64,000 nucleotides of DNA from Rhynchonema sp. JSB1_4 (GCA_030248065.1 JASAMV010005830.1:1-64000); one strand, 5' to 3'; shown: positions 24,601 to 34,719, counted from the first letter of the stretch. A program made the numbers and translations. The notes: generated from the letters alone by a model not told the origin.

Positions 24601-26467
24601 CATGTGACAAAAACATTTTCTGTTCCACCCAATTCTCGGCAGCTGATTGGTCAGATTTCACACACAAAATGTTTTGTTTCATTTCCATTTTCCATTTTCC
24701 AGTATGCCCTTAGTCATAATGGAAATGGAAATGGAAAACATGGACATAGAATATTTTTTGCATTTCCATTTCCATTTTCCACTATGACTAAGGGCGCCCT
24801 TACACACAACTCTTGTTTGCACCGCTTCGAAAATTCACGCAATGATTGGTCTAGCGACACGCTCTCCTTCTATTTTTTGGTTCTGAACTCACTAGTCTTG
24901 TTTGGTTTTTTTGTCGTCTCTAAATGATAGTCTTGCATCATTATACTAACTATTTTAGCATTACTTTCACTCAAACTTACTATAATGTGGTTCATGTGAA
25001 ATGTTCATCTATTTTCTCTCATTCAGGGTTTCCGTCAACGTACGCATCAGGTACTCAAGTCCCGACAGTCAGCAGATCCGATTACAACAATGCTCACGTT
25101 GCTGAACAACAACAACATTTTCGACAACAACAACATTTCCAACAACAACAACAGTCATTCATGAATAACAACAATTATTGTAATCAAAATGCTATGTTGG
25201 CCGCACAACAGCAACAACACGTCATGTTAACCCCTGCTGCACAACAAGCGAATGCTCCTGCTGCAGGTATGTTACCACTGTCGAATTTGCACACTTGTTG
25301 TTCACCGCTTTTGTACAATCGGGGTTCTGGTTTAGAAAACCACAGGCGAACCCAGCCCTGAGTTATTGAGAAGCGCAAGCATTTATTAGACCGATAGGGA
25401 ACAACCTGTGACGTCAATGTACGCAGTAAATTATTGGCATCATGTGGCACGTTGGAAAGTGCTTGTGGTCCAAGAATTACCATAACACGCTCGCAACAAA
25501 GATGTGAGCTCACTGTCGCTTCACACAGGGCGTGTCAGGTGACTATCTCAGTTTGGGATGCCCTATCCTTCACTTGATATGGCGGCCGTGACCAAAATTT
25601 ATGTAACCGGTTCCGTATCTTTATGGGCCAGTGAACCTTTTGGGCCACAGTACTTTTTGGGCCATGTGACCTTTTGGGCCAGGTACTTTTTGGGCCACAT
25701 AAGGTTTCGGACCAGGAACCTTTTGGGCCAGGTACCTTTTGGGCCAGGTACGTTTTGGGCCAGGTACTTTTTGGGCCACATGTGCATGGCGTACTTTTTG
25801 GGCCGGACCTTTTGGAGCAAGCACGTTTTGGGCCAGGTACTTTTTGGGCCACATGTACATGGCGTACTTTTTGGACCCCGAGAAGTACCAATTTTGGGCC
25901 AGGTACTTTTGGGCCAGTACTTTTTGGGCCATATTTATTTTACCTTTTCACTAACTTTGCCCCTTTTTTACCTTTTATTTTTCTTCCATTTCCATCCATA
26001 TCTCTTCCTTCACATCCACCCGTTCACAAATATCGAGTCGCATCGATAAGCTAAACATGCGGAAACTTGAAACTAAACATGCACGAAACTTGCTGGCAGC
26101 AAGAAACTCATGTTGAAGTGTTTTAAGCAGTTCTTTTTAGGAGCACCAATTTTGGCACTCTTTAGAAGATTTTTGGGGTCATTTTTTTCAAAACCCCCAC
26201 CCTCGGGTATGGGAAATTTTTGAGTTTTTGGAGAAACCCCCCCCCCCCGGGTTTGGGAAATTTTTTTTTTTTGCGGGTATGTTTGGGAAATTTCCCGAAA
26301 ATTGGGGTGGGTGGTGTGGGAAAATTTCGATTTCTCAACGACACCACTGGTCAAGTATACTGTCAAGAGCTCCAACTTTCATTTCAGCGACATCGACACC
26401 CACATACAACAATAACATGATGGGCAGCGCACAACAACACTGGTTCCAGCAGGCACAACCTCGATGA
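18696..26467 (+). CDS. Glutamine-rich, probably nuclear protein, family not recognised
   Basis: Twelve phase-consistent exons give about 521 aa: 18696-18887, 19350-19475, 19960-20064, 20117-20198, 20232-20263, 22637-22781, 23037-23144, 23286-23380, 23659-23860, 24169-24327, 25027-25266, 26388-26467. The N-terminal third has a charged, probably helical segment (KHKERKREFDAK, then HRRFWEDKVKKQQ) and a basic APKRKL stretch. The rest is rich in Q, N, S, T and P, with QQQQ runs and YHPQQQQQL. This composition fits a transcriptional co-regulator or RNA-binding scaffold, but that is inference. No enzymatic motif is seen. The fifth exon (32 bp) is short and supported mainly by phase. Introns host a MITE (24466-24799), a tandem array (25620-25932) and a telomere-like tract (20738-20817). 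Confidence 0.72.
20264..22636 (+). other. Long intron of the glutamine-rich gene
   Basis: This 2.37-kb intron has no convincing exon. Apart from the telomere-like tract it contains only short open frames without recognisable motifs, and it is moderately GT-rich on the + strand. Confidence 0.5.
20738..20817. repeat. Interstitial nematode-type telomeric tract
   Basis: Degenerate tandem GCCTAA units (TTAGGC on the other strand), with pairs of perfect adjacent units separated by variant units. TTAGGC is the telomeric repeat of nematodes. It lies inside the 2.4-kb fifth intron of the glutamine-rich gene. A weaker TTAGGC-rich stretch lies near 2000-2190. Confidence 0.75.
24340..24462. repeat. Palindromic dispersed repeat (GAAACGGTGTAAA type)
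   Basis: This stretch matches 63490-63660 in reverse complement, sharing GAAACGGTGTAAA, AAACTTGAAACATTCCACG and GACCTTTA. The match continues on the far side of the MITE at 24803-24840 (TTTGCACCG.TTCGAAAAT). The repeat was therefore present first and was split by the MITE. Confidence 0.7.
24466..24799. mobile_element. Fold-back MITE, TTA target duplication
   Basis: The ends are GGGCGCCCTTAGTCATA and its reverse complement, flanked by TTA at 24463-24465 and 24800-24802. The arms are TGGAAATGGAAA-rich and nearly the whole element can fold back. A second copy lies at 28037-28381. The TTA duplication is compatible with PIF/Harbinger (Tourist-like) MITEs. No coding frame is present. It is in an intron of the glutamine-rich gene. 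Confidence 0.85.
25620..25932. repeat. Minisatellite of about 16-bp TTTTGGGCCAGGTACT units
   Basis: About twenty tandem variants of TTTTGGGCCAGGTACT and TTTTGGGCCACATGTA occur here. Several frames stay open on both strands because of the repeat, which gives misleading WARYFLGH-like and QKVPGPK-like translations. It lies in the last intron of the glutamine-rich gene. Confidence 0.85.
26160..26330. repeat. G/C-run low-complexity segment
   Basis: Alternating runs of C, G and T with the recurring phrase GGGTATGGGAAATTTTT or GGGTTTGGGAAATTTTT occur here. The phrase recurs at about 34080-34100. This is part of the last intron of the glutamine-rich gene and probably a decayed repeat. Confidence 0.5.
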
Positions 26468-26528
26468 AACCGCATGCCTTGTACATACCAAACAACTCGC
26501 TTGCCTCCGGTGCTCATGTTGTTACATT

Positions 26529-26534
26529 TTTATT
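26529..26534 (-). terminator. AATAAA (minus strand) for the ion channel gene
   Basis: TTTATT on the + strand, that is AATAAA on the - strand, lies about 460 bp past the stop codon of the channel gene. It lies beyond the + strand AATAAA of the convergent gene. Confidence 0.35.
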
Positions 26535-26887
26535 TTCATGTTATTATTATGATTTTTTACGATTTCTACTTCTTGCGACAGAGACGTCCCCAACATTATG
26601 ACTTTGCCCGTCCTGCAATACCCGCGGTCCATTGAGCACTTTGATTTTTTTGTAAAAGTGAAAGTCTTCACGCATTCTGTTGAAGACGACGTTGTTGATC
26701 GCGGTTGCAAAGCGCGTGTTCCAGTGACCGTGCGTATATTCTGGACGTTCTTCATATGCAATGATAATATGTGCCAAACAGATATGTATTACTCTTAATT
26801 TTGTAATTATTGTGAACCTTGTTCATATGGGGTATGGACTTGCAATAATCAAGTGTTCGGATCAAACACAAATAACTATGAGTGGGA

Positions 26888-26893
26888 AATAAA
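26888..26893 (+). terminator. AATAAA signal for the glutamine-rich gene
   Basis: Canonical AATAAA about 420 bp after the stop codon at 26465-26467 and about 100 bp before the 3' end of the convergent channel coding sequence. Confidence 0.45.
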
Positions 26894-26991
26894 ATTAATC
26901 AATGACATGTGACTTTCGAATACTGCGGTTCCATAAACTTCTAGACCTGTTGTCGTGAAGTCGTGTCGTGTCGTCGGGCCGCTGTTTGCAG

Positions 26992-29900
26992 TTACATGAG
27001 CAAGTAATAAAAGGCAACTATTACATACAGCAAAACAATAATGAATGTGATTACCATGTTCATTAAATCAGCGGACTTCGACCAAAACTCGACACGATTT
27101 TCCTGACTTTCCAAAAGCTCGCTGATATCTTCCAACGTTTCCTGATTTCCCAGCTCTTGCTGCTTGTCTGCGCTGTTCAATTGGCTTTGTTCTTCCCCGC
27201 CGTGAAACATCAGCCAGCTGGGCACTACCAGTGCGTGAAGTCTGTCAATGACGGTGCCCAAACGTGCGGGTGCTCTGCATTTGGCTCTGCGCATCGCGTC
27301 TAGGGCGGTCACTGACATGACAGCAACACACGTCAACACGAAGTTGGCACACATTACGATCACTGAAACGTTCATCATCAGGGTTTATCATCGTCGATTA
27401 CTTAAGTTGGGTTTCGGTTACTTAAGTTCCGTACTGTATTCCGTTTGTCCTGTTGTAGATCTGATCAAACGGTCCAACAGAGCGCTATTATGCACCGCAT
27501 GCACACGCGTAAGGTCAAATTGAGAACCGGGCTGATTGCGTGCACTCGTGGACTGCGGCGAATCTATTCTGCACGTAACCACGAAAGGTCGGGTCACAAC
27601 TGCAGGCGCAGTGTCGATTGTACAGATGTGGTGCCGATGAGAAGGAGCATTTCCTACAATATAGTCCAGCCACGTGCTCATGAGACGACTCTTTTTAAAG
27701 TTCGCTTGGCCAGATTCAAAAATGCGCCGGCAACACGGGTTTTCGCAAACAAAAGAAAGAGATTGGGCCGAGGACATGATGACAAGTTCCAGCTGGCTGA
27801 GCTCAATTTGTTGCGTGCTTACGCAAACAGCAGCGTTGTTCAACACGCAAATGTTTTGGGAGTCAAAAGGGATTTTACGCACCGAGGTGGAGAGCGTGTT
27901 TTTAAAAAATACATGCGTTTCTCTTTCTTTCATTTCCGAAATACGTGGAATCGGAACATTATTGGATCCGTTCAAGTCAACTTCAAAATAAGTCGTCTCA
28001 GGAGTTCGTGGCTGGACTATACCTATTTGGAATTTAGGGCGCCCTTAGTCATAGTGGAAAATGGACATGGAAATGCAAAAAATATTCTATGTCCAAGTTT
28101 TCCATTTCCATTTCCAATATGACTAAGGGCATACTGGAAATGGAAAATGGAAATGAAACATAACATTTTCTGTGTGAAATTTGACCAATCAGCGGCCGAG
28201 AATTGAGTGGAACAGAAAATGTTTTTGTCACATGTCAAAACATGGCTGCTGCAGTAAATGTTTTATTTCATTTCCATTTTCCAGTATGCCCTTAGTCATA
28301 TTGGAAATGGAAATGGAAAACTTGGACATAGATTATTTTTTGCATTTCCATTTCCATTTTCCACTATGACTAAGGGCGCCCTTACAACGAACCAGTTGAA
28401 TTCACGGTTGGCACAGCGGGTGGCAGCAGAGTGATGCATTCAGTCGTGATCACGAGTTGAACCAGTGCGTTGCTCAGCAGAACAAGCTCGCTCTACAAAA
28501 AATGTTGGTTTGGGATTTGGATGAAGAGAAAGTTGGAGACGATGCACTGACGATCACCAGGTGCACCGCCCGTCTGTGAAAACAGGTGGCGAAAGCACAA
28601 TCGAAAATACGCTGCACAGTTCACATTATGAATGGTGACCAATAAACACAATCCGTGACCTAGGTAATGCATGACCCTTTCAAATCACCCAGCTCCCCGT
28701 GGTGCACCTGCACGACTCTTCGCGCGTGACACAACCAAGTCAACACAGTGCACAACGATGTCAACACAATCGGCGCAGTGATCAACGCCGAGTGATAGGG
28801 CGAATGACGACGCAATCGCACCCAGATGTTGTAGGACGAAACTGTGAAGTTTCATTAGCCGTTGTTTTACTTTATCATCGCACACAAGGTCAGTAGATAT
28901 TGGTCGCACAATGACAAAATCAGAATTCACCTACCCTGATCTTCAGGTTCAACCTTAAACACTTGCTACTTGTATTTTTGACAAAACATTTTCAACTCAA
29001 AATAATCTAGCCAGGCACCCATGCTGCTGCAGTTCTGAAACATTTTGGTGACTGCATGGTTTGTGTGTGTTCGCGCAACGCAACGTCATTGCCCCGTCAC
29101 TGTCCTCCTTCGCGATTCAGGAAAAAAATTTGACCAATTCTTATATAGTCATTGTACGACCTATCAAAATCAACTCGGCAATCGAAACGGCCCAGTCTTG
29201 CCTTGAGGCCACGACTAATTTTTCTCGACATATAAAAGCGTTGTTGTCAGATATTGAATAGCTAGGAATTTTACGCTGGTCGAAATCAAATGCATCAGGT
29301 CAGGTGATATTCAAATATTCCGCAAACAAAAGGACACAAGACGAAAAAACGATAGACCGTCACAATCACCTACGTAGCTTCATACCGACAGCATATCAAC
29401 GAACTTGAAAACGTTTCGTTTCCAGTCGGAAAAACGTTGGTCATCTTAATGGTGTAATCGTTGCTCGGATATTGATAGGTGATGTTTTGGGTGACGCTCA
29501 GCACTTGCCTGAAACAAGGCTTGTCACGTGACTGCGACCAGCCGGACAGCCATGATAATTACGATGATCCATATCAAACTGGATAACCGGATTGGATCGG
29601 TCTACCTGGTATTGAATATCACATCAATGTGATCGCATCGGACTATTGGTAGCACAATGACCATATAAGAATTCATCAAATTCAATCTTGATTTTCAAGT
29701 TCAGTCACTCTTAACCACTGTGCTATTTGTGATTCTCACAAGACATTTTCAGCTGAAAATAATCTAGCAGATCAACCACGTTGCCGCAGGTCTGAAACAT
29801 TCTCTTTACCACATGCTTTGTGTGCGATCACGCAACGCAACGTCACCACCCCGTCACTTTCCCTCTTTACGATTCAGGAAAAAAATTTGACCAATTCTTA

Positions 29901-31906
29901 TAAAGTCATTGTGCCACCAATACCTATGTGGAAGGGCTTGATACCGTAAAGAGCGGAATTAGTGACTTCCGGGCTCAGTGCGATCACCAAGTCTGTATCT
30001 ATTGGTTGTGCGCAGCCTACATTTGGCAACAAGCCAACCAACCAGCGTCCAAAGTATTGTCGTTGTTCGCCCGTCAGCCAATCATTGCGATGCACCGGGT
30101 CACGTGACCTAGCCAACAGCAGAATATCGTCCAGCGTCGATGGATGTTGTGCGTGCATGGATACACCACACAGCTGAGAACAGGATGGCCTTTTTGGCTG
30201 ATTCCACAATTATCCGTTTTCCGGTTCCGAATTTGGCTTCAAATCCGGTTTGCCAACATGCTTTTTCCGGGTACCGGGTTTTGTTTTAGCACTCGTCTAG
30301 TATTGAATATCTAGGTTTTGCCCGAATTCAAATCCGTTTTCCAGGCTGCCGGGAACCGGAATAAGCCATTTAGAGCCTGTTCTATTTTTTATCTGGTTTT
30401 GATAGATAGTTGGTTTTGAGCGGCGATGACAAGTTCGCTTGTGGGGTGACTTGTTCTACGTATCGGAACGATTGTCAAAACCGGACGTCGGAAACCGGAT
30501 ATCATTTTTTGTGATTTGAAAACCGGAAACTGGAAAACGGCTGATTGTGAAAGCAGCATAATAGTGTGGCTACCTTCAGCATGATGAAACTTAACAGTGG
30601 CTTTGAACCGTATTTTAATCCGTCGTTAAATATGTCTGTCGATACAATGAGTATTCTTCATTCATACTCAGGAATTTTTCATTCCAGGAGCTAAATTGAC
30701 GGGTGCCGGCCGATCGTATCGCCACGCCGTTATGCGTGAATGCTTATGCATTGTGCAATACTTGGGATGTGGTGAGCTTCGACTTAGTGTAAGGCTAACT
30801 TTAATTCGATATAAAATTACCTGTTCGTCGTTTGGATACGCGCTGAAGTCAAAGAAACAGGAAAATTCCAATTTAACGCGGTCTTTCTTTGTCAATGTGG
30901 TCTTTGCGGTCGAGACCTTGGCGCTAACTCGTGAGAACATCGTGGGAAATCGACCTCCATAATGGCCGGCACTGGAATGCATGCCCATCAATTGGTGTAA
31001 CAAATCAATGATTTTGCAAATCAATCTGTCAAACATAAACAATCAATTAATTCATTTATCGATCGCTAATCCATCAGTAAGTCTGTTACCCACACATTCT
31101 GTATCTGCAATGTCGGTGACCAGACCCTATAAGCCAGGAACGCGCCCGTGATATCCTCCCTGCCCTGGAACGTGTTGATCAAGTCCGGTTTGTCGCACGT
31201 CAGATCGAAGTTGTCCCAGTGCTGCAACGATGCGGCACTTTTCTGTTTTTTTACGTTTCACAGATCAGGATCGTTGCGGGTACTAAGTTGAAAATGTTGT
31301 CCCCACCCGATCCTTACAGTCCTGTGAATTTTATGTGATTTCTGCCCATCCCTCGCTTACAACAACTGCTGTGGCATAAACGTTCACTAATCGCTAACCA
31401 TTTCAAGAAATCCGCTAACAGTCAGTTTTTGCTCGATTTCATCCTGAAGCAGAAAAAGAATTTCAAGTCATGAGCAAAATGATAAGAACAAGCAACCACA
31501 TGCAAGTTCTGCAAACGGCCCCACAAATGTAACTGACCACATCGAAGAAGTCCAGCTGCGATTGCAAATGCACGTGCACTGGCAGGTTGGGACGTGGTCG
31601 TGAAACATCATCGCGCGACAAATTGTAACTGCTGAACATACAGCTGGCCAGTTCGTTGAGCTCAGACGCGTAACTGTTGTTGTAGACTTCTGTGGATTAA
31701 AATTTTGATGCTTGATTTACCAGATCTTGCTAATTTTATTGTCCACATGGTGCAGACCTATAACTTTTCATTGAGTTTTCAACAAACGTAGACTGTTGTT
31801 TCAAGCATTACACACCTGACCCGGGATTGATGATGGAGCTCCATGAATAGCCAAGAACTGCAGGTGTCATCAACAACGTGAACAGGATATTCAATATTTG
31901 TGACAT
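26992..31906 (-). CDS. Cys-loop ligand-gated ion channel subunit (nicotinic-receptor-like)
   Basis: Nine phase-consistent exons give a 421-aa subunit: 31906-31816, 31689-31538, 31242-31090, 30916-30821, 30173-30109, 29508-29405, 28841-28708, 28492-28393, 27362-26992. Exon 1 encodes a signal peptide (MSQILNILFTLLM). Extracellular landmarks are the RPRPN/VHVHL segment, AYRVWSPTLQIQNVW (loop A region), and a Cys-loop with exactly 13 residues between cysteines (CFFDFSAYPNDEQLC, made by joining exons 4 and 5). M1 follows VRLRRHSPYHSALIT, M2 is ELVLLSNALVQLVITTEC then PP, M3 begins VIVMCANFVLTC, and M4 ends VIVAFYYLLM. No vicinal CC pair is seen in the C-loop, so it is not a classical alpha subunit. 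Ligand and ion selectivity cannot be told. Its introns carry four MITE-like insertions. Confidence 0.88.
27660..28021. mobile_element. TIR element, TATAGTCCA family
   Basis: The left end TATAGTCCAGCCACG and the right end, its near reverse complement at 28000-28021, extend inward through TGAGACGACT and TTTTAAAG. A second copy begins at 63893 and runs off the window. It lies in the intron between the M2 and M3 exons of the channel gene. The open frame across it on the - strand is not a receptor loop. Confidence 0.75.
28037..28381. mobile_element. Fold-back MITE, second copy, TTA duplication
   Basis: Same ends (GGGCGCCCTTAGTCATA) and same TGGAAATGGAAA-rich arms as 24466-24799, flanked by TTA at 28034-28036 and 28382-28384. 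It is inserted in the M2-M3 intron of the channel gene, 11 bp from the donor side of the M2 exon. Confidence 0.85.
28898..29165. mobile_element. TIR element, TATTGGT family, diverged copy
   Basis: The left end TATTGGTCGCACAATGAC and a right end that is its imperfect reverse complement (GTCATTGTACGACCTAT) bound this copy. The interior shares GAAAAAAATTTGACCAATTC and CGCAACGCAACGTCA with 29644-29922. It lies in the channel intron between the pre-M1 and M1 exons. Confidence 0.75.
29644..29922. mobile_element. TIR element, TATTGGT family, best copy (279 bp)
   Basis: Terminal inverted repeats are about 40 bp: TATTGGTNGCACAATGAC followed by TATAAGAATT on the left and the reverse complement on the right. 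No transposase is encoded. It lies in the channel intron between the Cys-loop exon and the pre-M1 exon. Related copies are at 28898-29165 and 82-225. Confidence 0.82.
30200..30545. repeat. Imperfect inverted repeat with CCGGTT/AACCGG motifs
   Basis: The left arm with CCGTTTTCCGGTTCC and the right arm with GGAAACTGGAAAACGG are inverted relative to each other, with further AACCGG motifs between. It lies in the fourth channel intron (30174-30820) and is probably an old fold-back element. Confidence 0.5.
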
Positions 31907-32254
31907 GACTCCTCAAAGATCAGGAAAAAAACGCAAAATGGCACCGTGTTTGATGTGCGCCAGCAAGCACGTGTAGATTTGACCATGGTTTATCGATTGT
32001 GTAAACTCTGAGTTCTTTATAATGCTGCAGCAACAGAATAAACTATTATCGTGCTCTGGTCTGCTGCTGAAGCAAGTAAAATGTTTATGTTTTGTTGGTT
32101 ATTATAGCTGGCTGGACGATGCACATCGATGGTGCACTGCGTGGAACGTTTTACTTTTGAAAAGCCTAAAAGAAACCCCAAAACATATGCAAACATTGCA
32201 ACACAAGCAAGGAATTAAGATATGAAATGAAACTGATTTAAATAATTGAGGATC

Positions 32255-32491
32255 TTAAATGATTGTTTCTGCTGTTGTTGTCATTATCGACGTCTGATTT
32301 CTTCTTTCGCTGTCTTCCGCTTCCGGTCTTGCCCCTCTGACTTCACACCAAACGCAAGCGAGACATGCCACTATCGCACCAATCATGATCAGTAACATCA
32401 CAACCGCGCCGAACAGCCATCCTGAATATACAACCACAATCATTGGGCTGTGAGTTGAAGCGGTCATTCTTTGGCCGGTTAACACGAGCAT
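32255..32491 (-). CDS. Possible small single-pass membrane protein or terminal exon
   Basis: A minus-strand open frame encodes a strongly hydrophobic stretch (LFGAVVMLLIMIGAIVACLA) followed by a charged polar tail and a stop codon. A good acceptor-like ATATTCAG lies at about 32423-32430 on this strand, so the real piece may be a last exon of about 57 codons. Upstream exons were not identified, and repeats begin about 240 bp upstream. The family is not recognised. Confidence 0.35.
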   Translation of the reverse strand: MLVLTGQRMTASTHSPMIVVVYSGWLFGAVVMLLIMIGAIVACLACVWCEVRGARPEAEDSERRNQTSIMTTTAETII

Positions 32492-32727
32492 TCATCTGAA
32501 TTTATTGATGATGATAATCACATCACTTAGCGCTGCGGTCACTCAAGGCCAGCCGCATCAGATTACGACCAAGGCTGGAAGTCACAAAACAAAGTCAAGC
32601 TCACCGTCAAGCTTAAAGCGGGAGTCCAGGCAGTAAGGTCCGGTCACCAAACTTGCTGAAAACTTCAGATCCGTGTGTCGCAATTCATGTGAATATAATG
32701 CAGTTTATATGAAATTGGTAGCCTCAG

Positions 32728-33128
32728 TATCGACCGAGAACGATATCGTCAACGGTGCCAACCCAGGAGTATAAAATATTCCGGACCAGCTGCCCAAAAA
32801 CGACATTCATAACGTGTAAAGATAGGGCAGCAATCTCTTTTTATTCGCTGGGTTACGGTAGCACAGCCCAAACCAGCGTGGTCATCAAGCGTTTTGTTCC
32901 CCAGATGTTGGTGCGCTTATCTTCTGATGGTGAGTTGGCACTGAGTTGGCACGTGTGAAACATTTTTCTACCCAGTGCAGTTCTGAAACTACCGTAACCC
33001 AGCGAATAAAAAGAGATTGGTGACGTATCTTCACACGCTATAAATGTCGTTTTTGGGCAGCTGGTCCGAAATTTATTTTGTTCCCGAGTTAGTACCTTTG
33101 ACGACGCTGTTCTCGGTCGATACTGCTT
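32728..33128. repeat. Fold-back element with about 140-bp arms
   Basis: The left arm 32728-32870 and right arm 32985-33128 are reverse complements with scattered differences. They carry TATCGACCGAGAAC, GGACCAGCTGCCCAAAAACG and CTCTTTTTATTCGCTGGG. The order of motifs parallels the element at 2709-3513. Confidence 0.75.
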
Positions 33129-33376
33129 CAATTAAAGTTCTGTAAATGGAATTGTGTTGAGATTAATGTCGACTATAACCTGTGAAAAGTTGAACAGGTT
33201 TGGCGCAGTGACCCCACTGCCTGGACCCCCGCTTTAACGTCAAAGTTCAAAGTCAGATGTTTCGGCGTCACGCTGGCTCGTGCAGCAGACGCAAGTTTCT
33301 GAACGAAGGGTCAACTTTGACGCATTATTGTGCATGATTGGATGCGTTTCCCGGGATATTTAATGCACATTAGCGT

Positions 33377-33630
33377 GGTGGACAGGGATGGTGGACATTC
33401 AGAAACTGTTTCCAAAATGGTGGAGTTTGGATTGGACAGCGATGGTGGACATTCGACAACTTTTGCGAATGGTCGACGGAGATGGCGCCTCAAAGGTGTA
33501 TACCCAGTCCACACCGTAGGCCAACTGTCTCCAAGAGCTTTTCACCAAAACAAGTTTTGAGAATGGTGGACGGTGATAGAAGTTTCGCGAATGTTGGACG
33601 GAGATGGTGGACATTCGAGAACTTTACCGC
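33377..33630. repeat. Degenerate direct repeats GATGGTGGACATTC
   Basis: The phrase GATGGTGGACATTC recurs at about 33390, 33443 and 33604, with GAATGGTGGACGG or GAATGGTCGACGG between copies. No gene is recognised here. Frames stay open on both strands because of the repetition. Confidence 0.55.
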
Positions 33631-34241
33631 TAACCTGATGATTCACTCGTTCCGTGCCACTCGGATGCAACCGTCCCGCCAACCGAACTTGAAACAACCC
33701 GAATCTGAGTGGAGGAACGTATTTCGAAACTTTTCGAAAATGTGTCCGGTCCAGCACCAGCATGTGTCGGTCACAAGCATCACGCGAACCAGGAGATAAA
33801 ACTTAGAAATCTTGGCAGCAGAGGTGGGAATCGGCCGAGGTTTCTGGCCGCCGGCTTTTCGGAATGTCGGGCCGGGCCGGGATGGTCGGCCCGACAGCGA
33901 ATTTCAATAAAAAAATCGTGACTTTTTACGGTAAATTAGCCAAAATTTCTTGCGATTCAGCAGATTTGACTTCTATGATTTTCAGGTATTTTTGCACCAA
34001 AAAATTTTCTTCAAAATATCAGAAAAAGTGTGGCCGAAAAAAATCGGGCCGGGCCGGTTCCCACCTCCGCTTTGGTTGGTACGGGTATGGGAAATTTTTC
34101 ACTTTTGGAACAAGCACCCCTAGAAAATGACTTTTTGACCCCGAGAAGTACTAAAATTGACCATTTTTCGCCTGGAAATGTGAAAAATCGCTTTCTGCCG
34201 CAAGAAAACCCTATTTTAAGCACTTTTGAACCAATTTTTGA

Positions 34242-34389
34242 CATTTTTGGGGTATTTCTGGGAACAATTTTTTCAGGTTCGGGTCAGTGAATTAATAGAG
34301 GCCCCCCGGAATAGAGCCCCCCGTAATAGAGCCCCCCAAAATGGGGTCAGTGAGTTAATAGAGCCCCCCTTCTATTTAGGTTTTTACGG
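34242..34389. mobile_element. Solo right end of the ACCGTAAAAACC family
   Basis: AATAGAGCCCCCCG units and GGGGTCAGTGAGTTAATAGA lead to the terminus TTCTATTTAGGTTTTTACGG followed by TA. This is nearly identical to the right end of the element at 34720-35606. Confidence 0.65.
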
Positions 34390-34719
34390 TATTTTTCCGA
34401 AAAAAATTGCAACCATACCGTAAAGACTGTAATACAATCCCCATCGGCCGGCCTTCTAGTTTTCAATCGATTCACAATCGGTCTTCTATTTTTCTTTTCA
34501 CTATGGTCGTTTGGCGTTTGGGTGAGCGCGGGTTTTAAGCAGACTGTCTCTTATAGTGATAGTGGCACACATAGAGTCAGTCAAGTCAACTACACAAGCC
34601 AATAACTCGACCCTGCTGGAATTATACAGCAATTTTGCCTCATCTTGACGAAGACGAAGCGAAAATTAGGGTGGCTGGCATTCTATTACTGGAGTGGGTT
34701 GGTGACCACTGGGCCAGTA

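Noticed and set aside
25535..26054. Overlapping frames of 100-163 codons on both strands
   Set aside because: They are translations of the TTTTGGGCCAGGTACT tandem array, with simple repeating peptides on both strands.
27418..27975. Long minus-strand open frame as the M3-M4 or M2-M3 loop of the channel
   Set aside because: Most of it is the TATAGTCCA transposon (a second copy lies at 63893), and the M2 exon (phase 1) joins perfectly to the M3 exon at 27362 without it.
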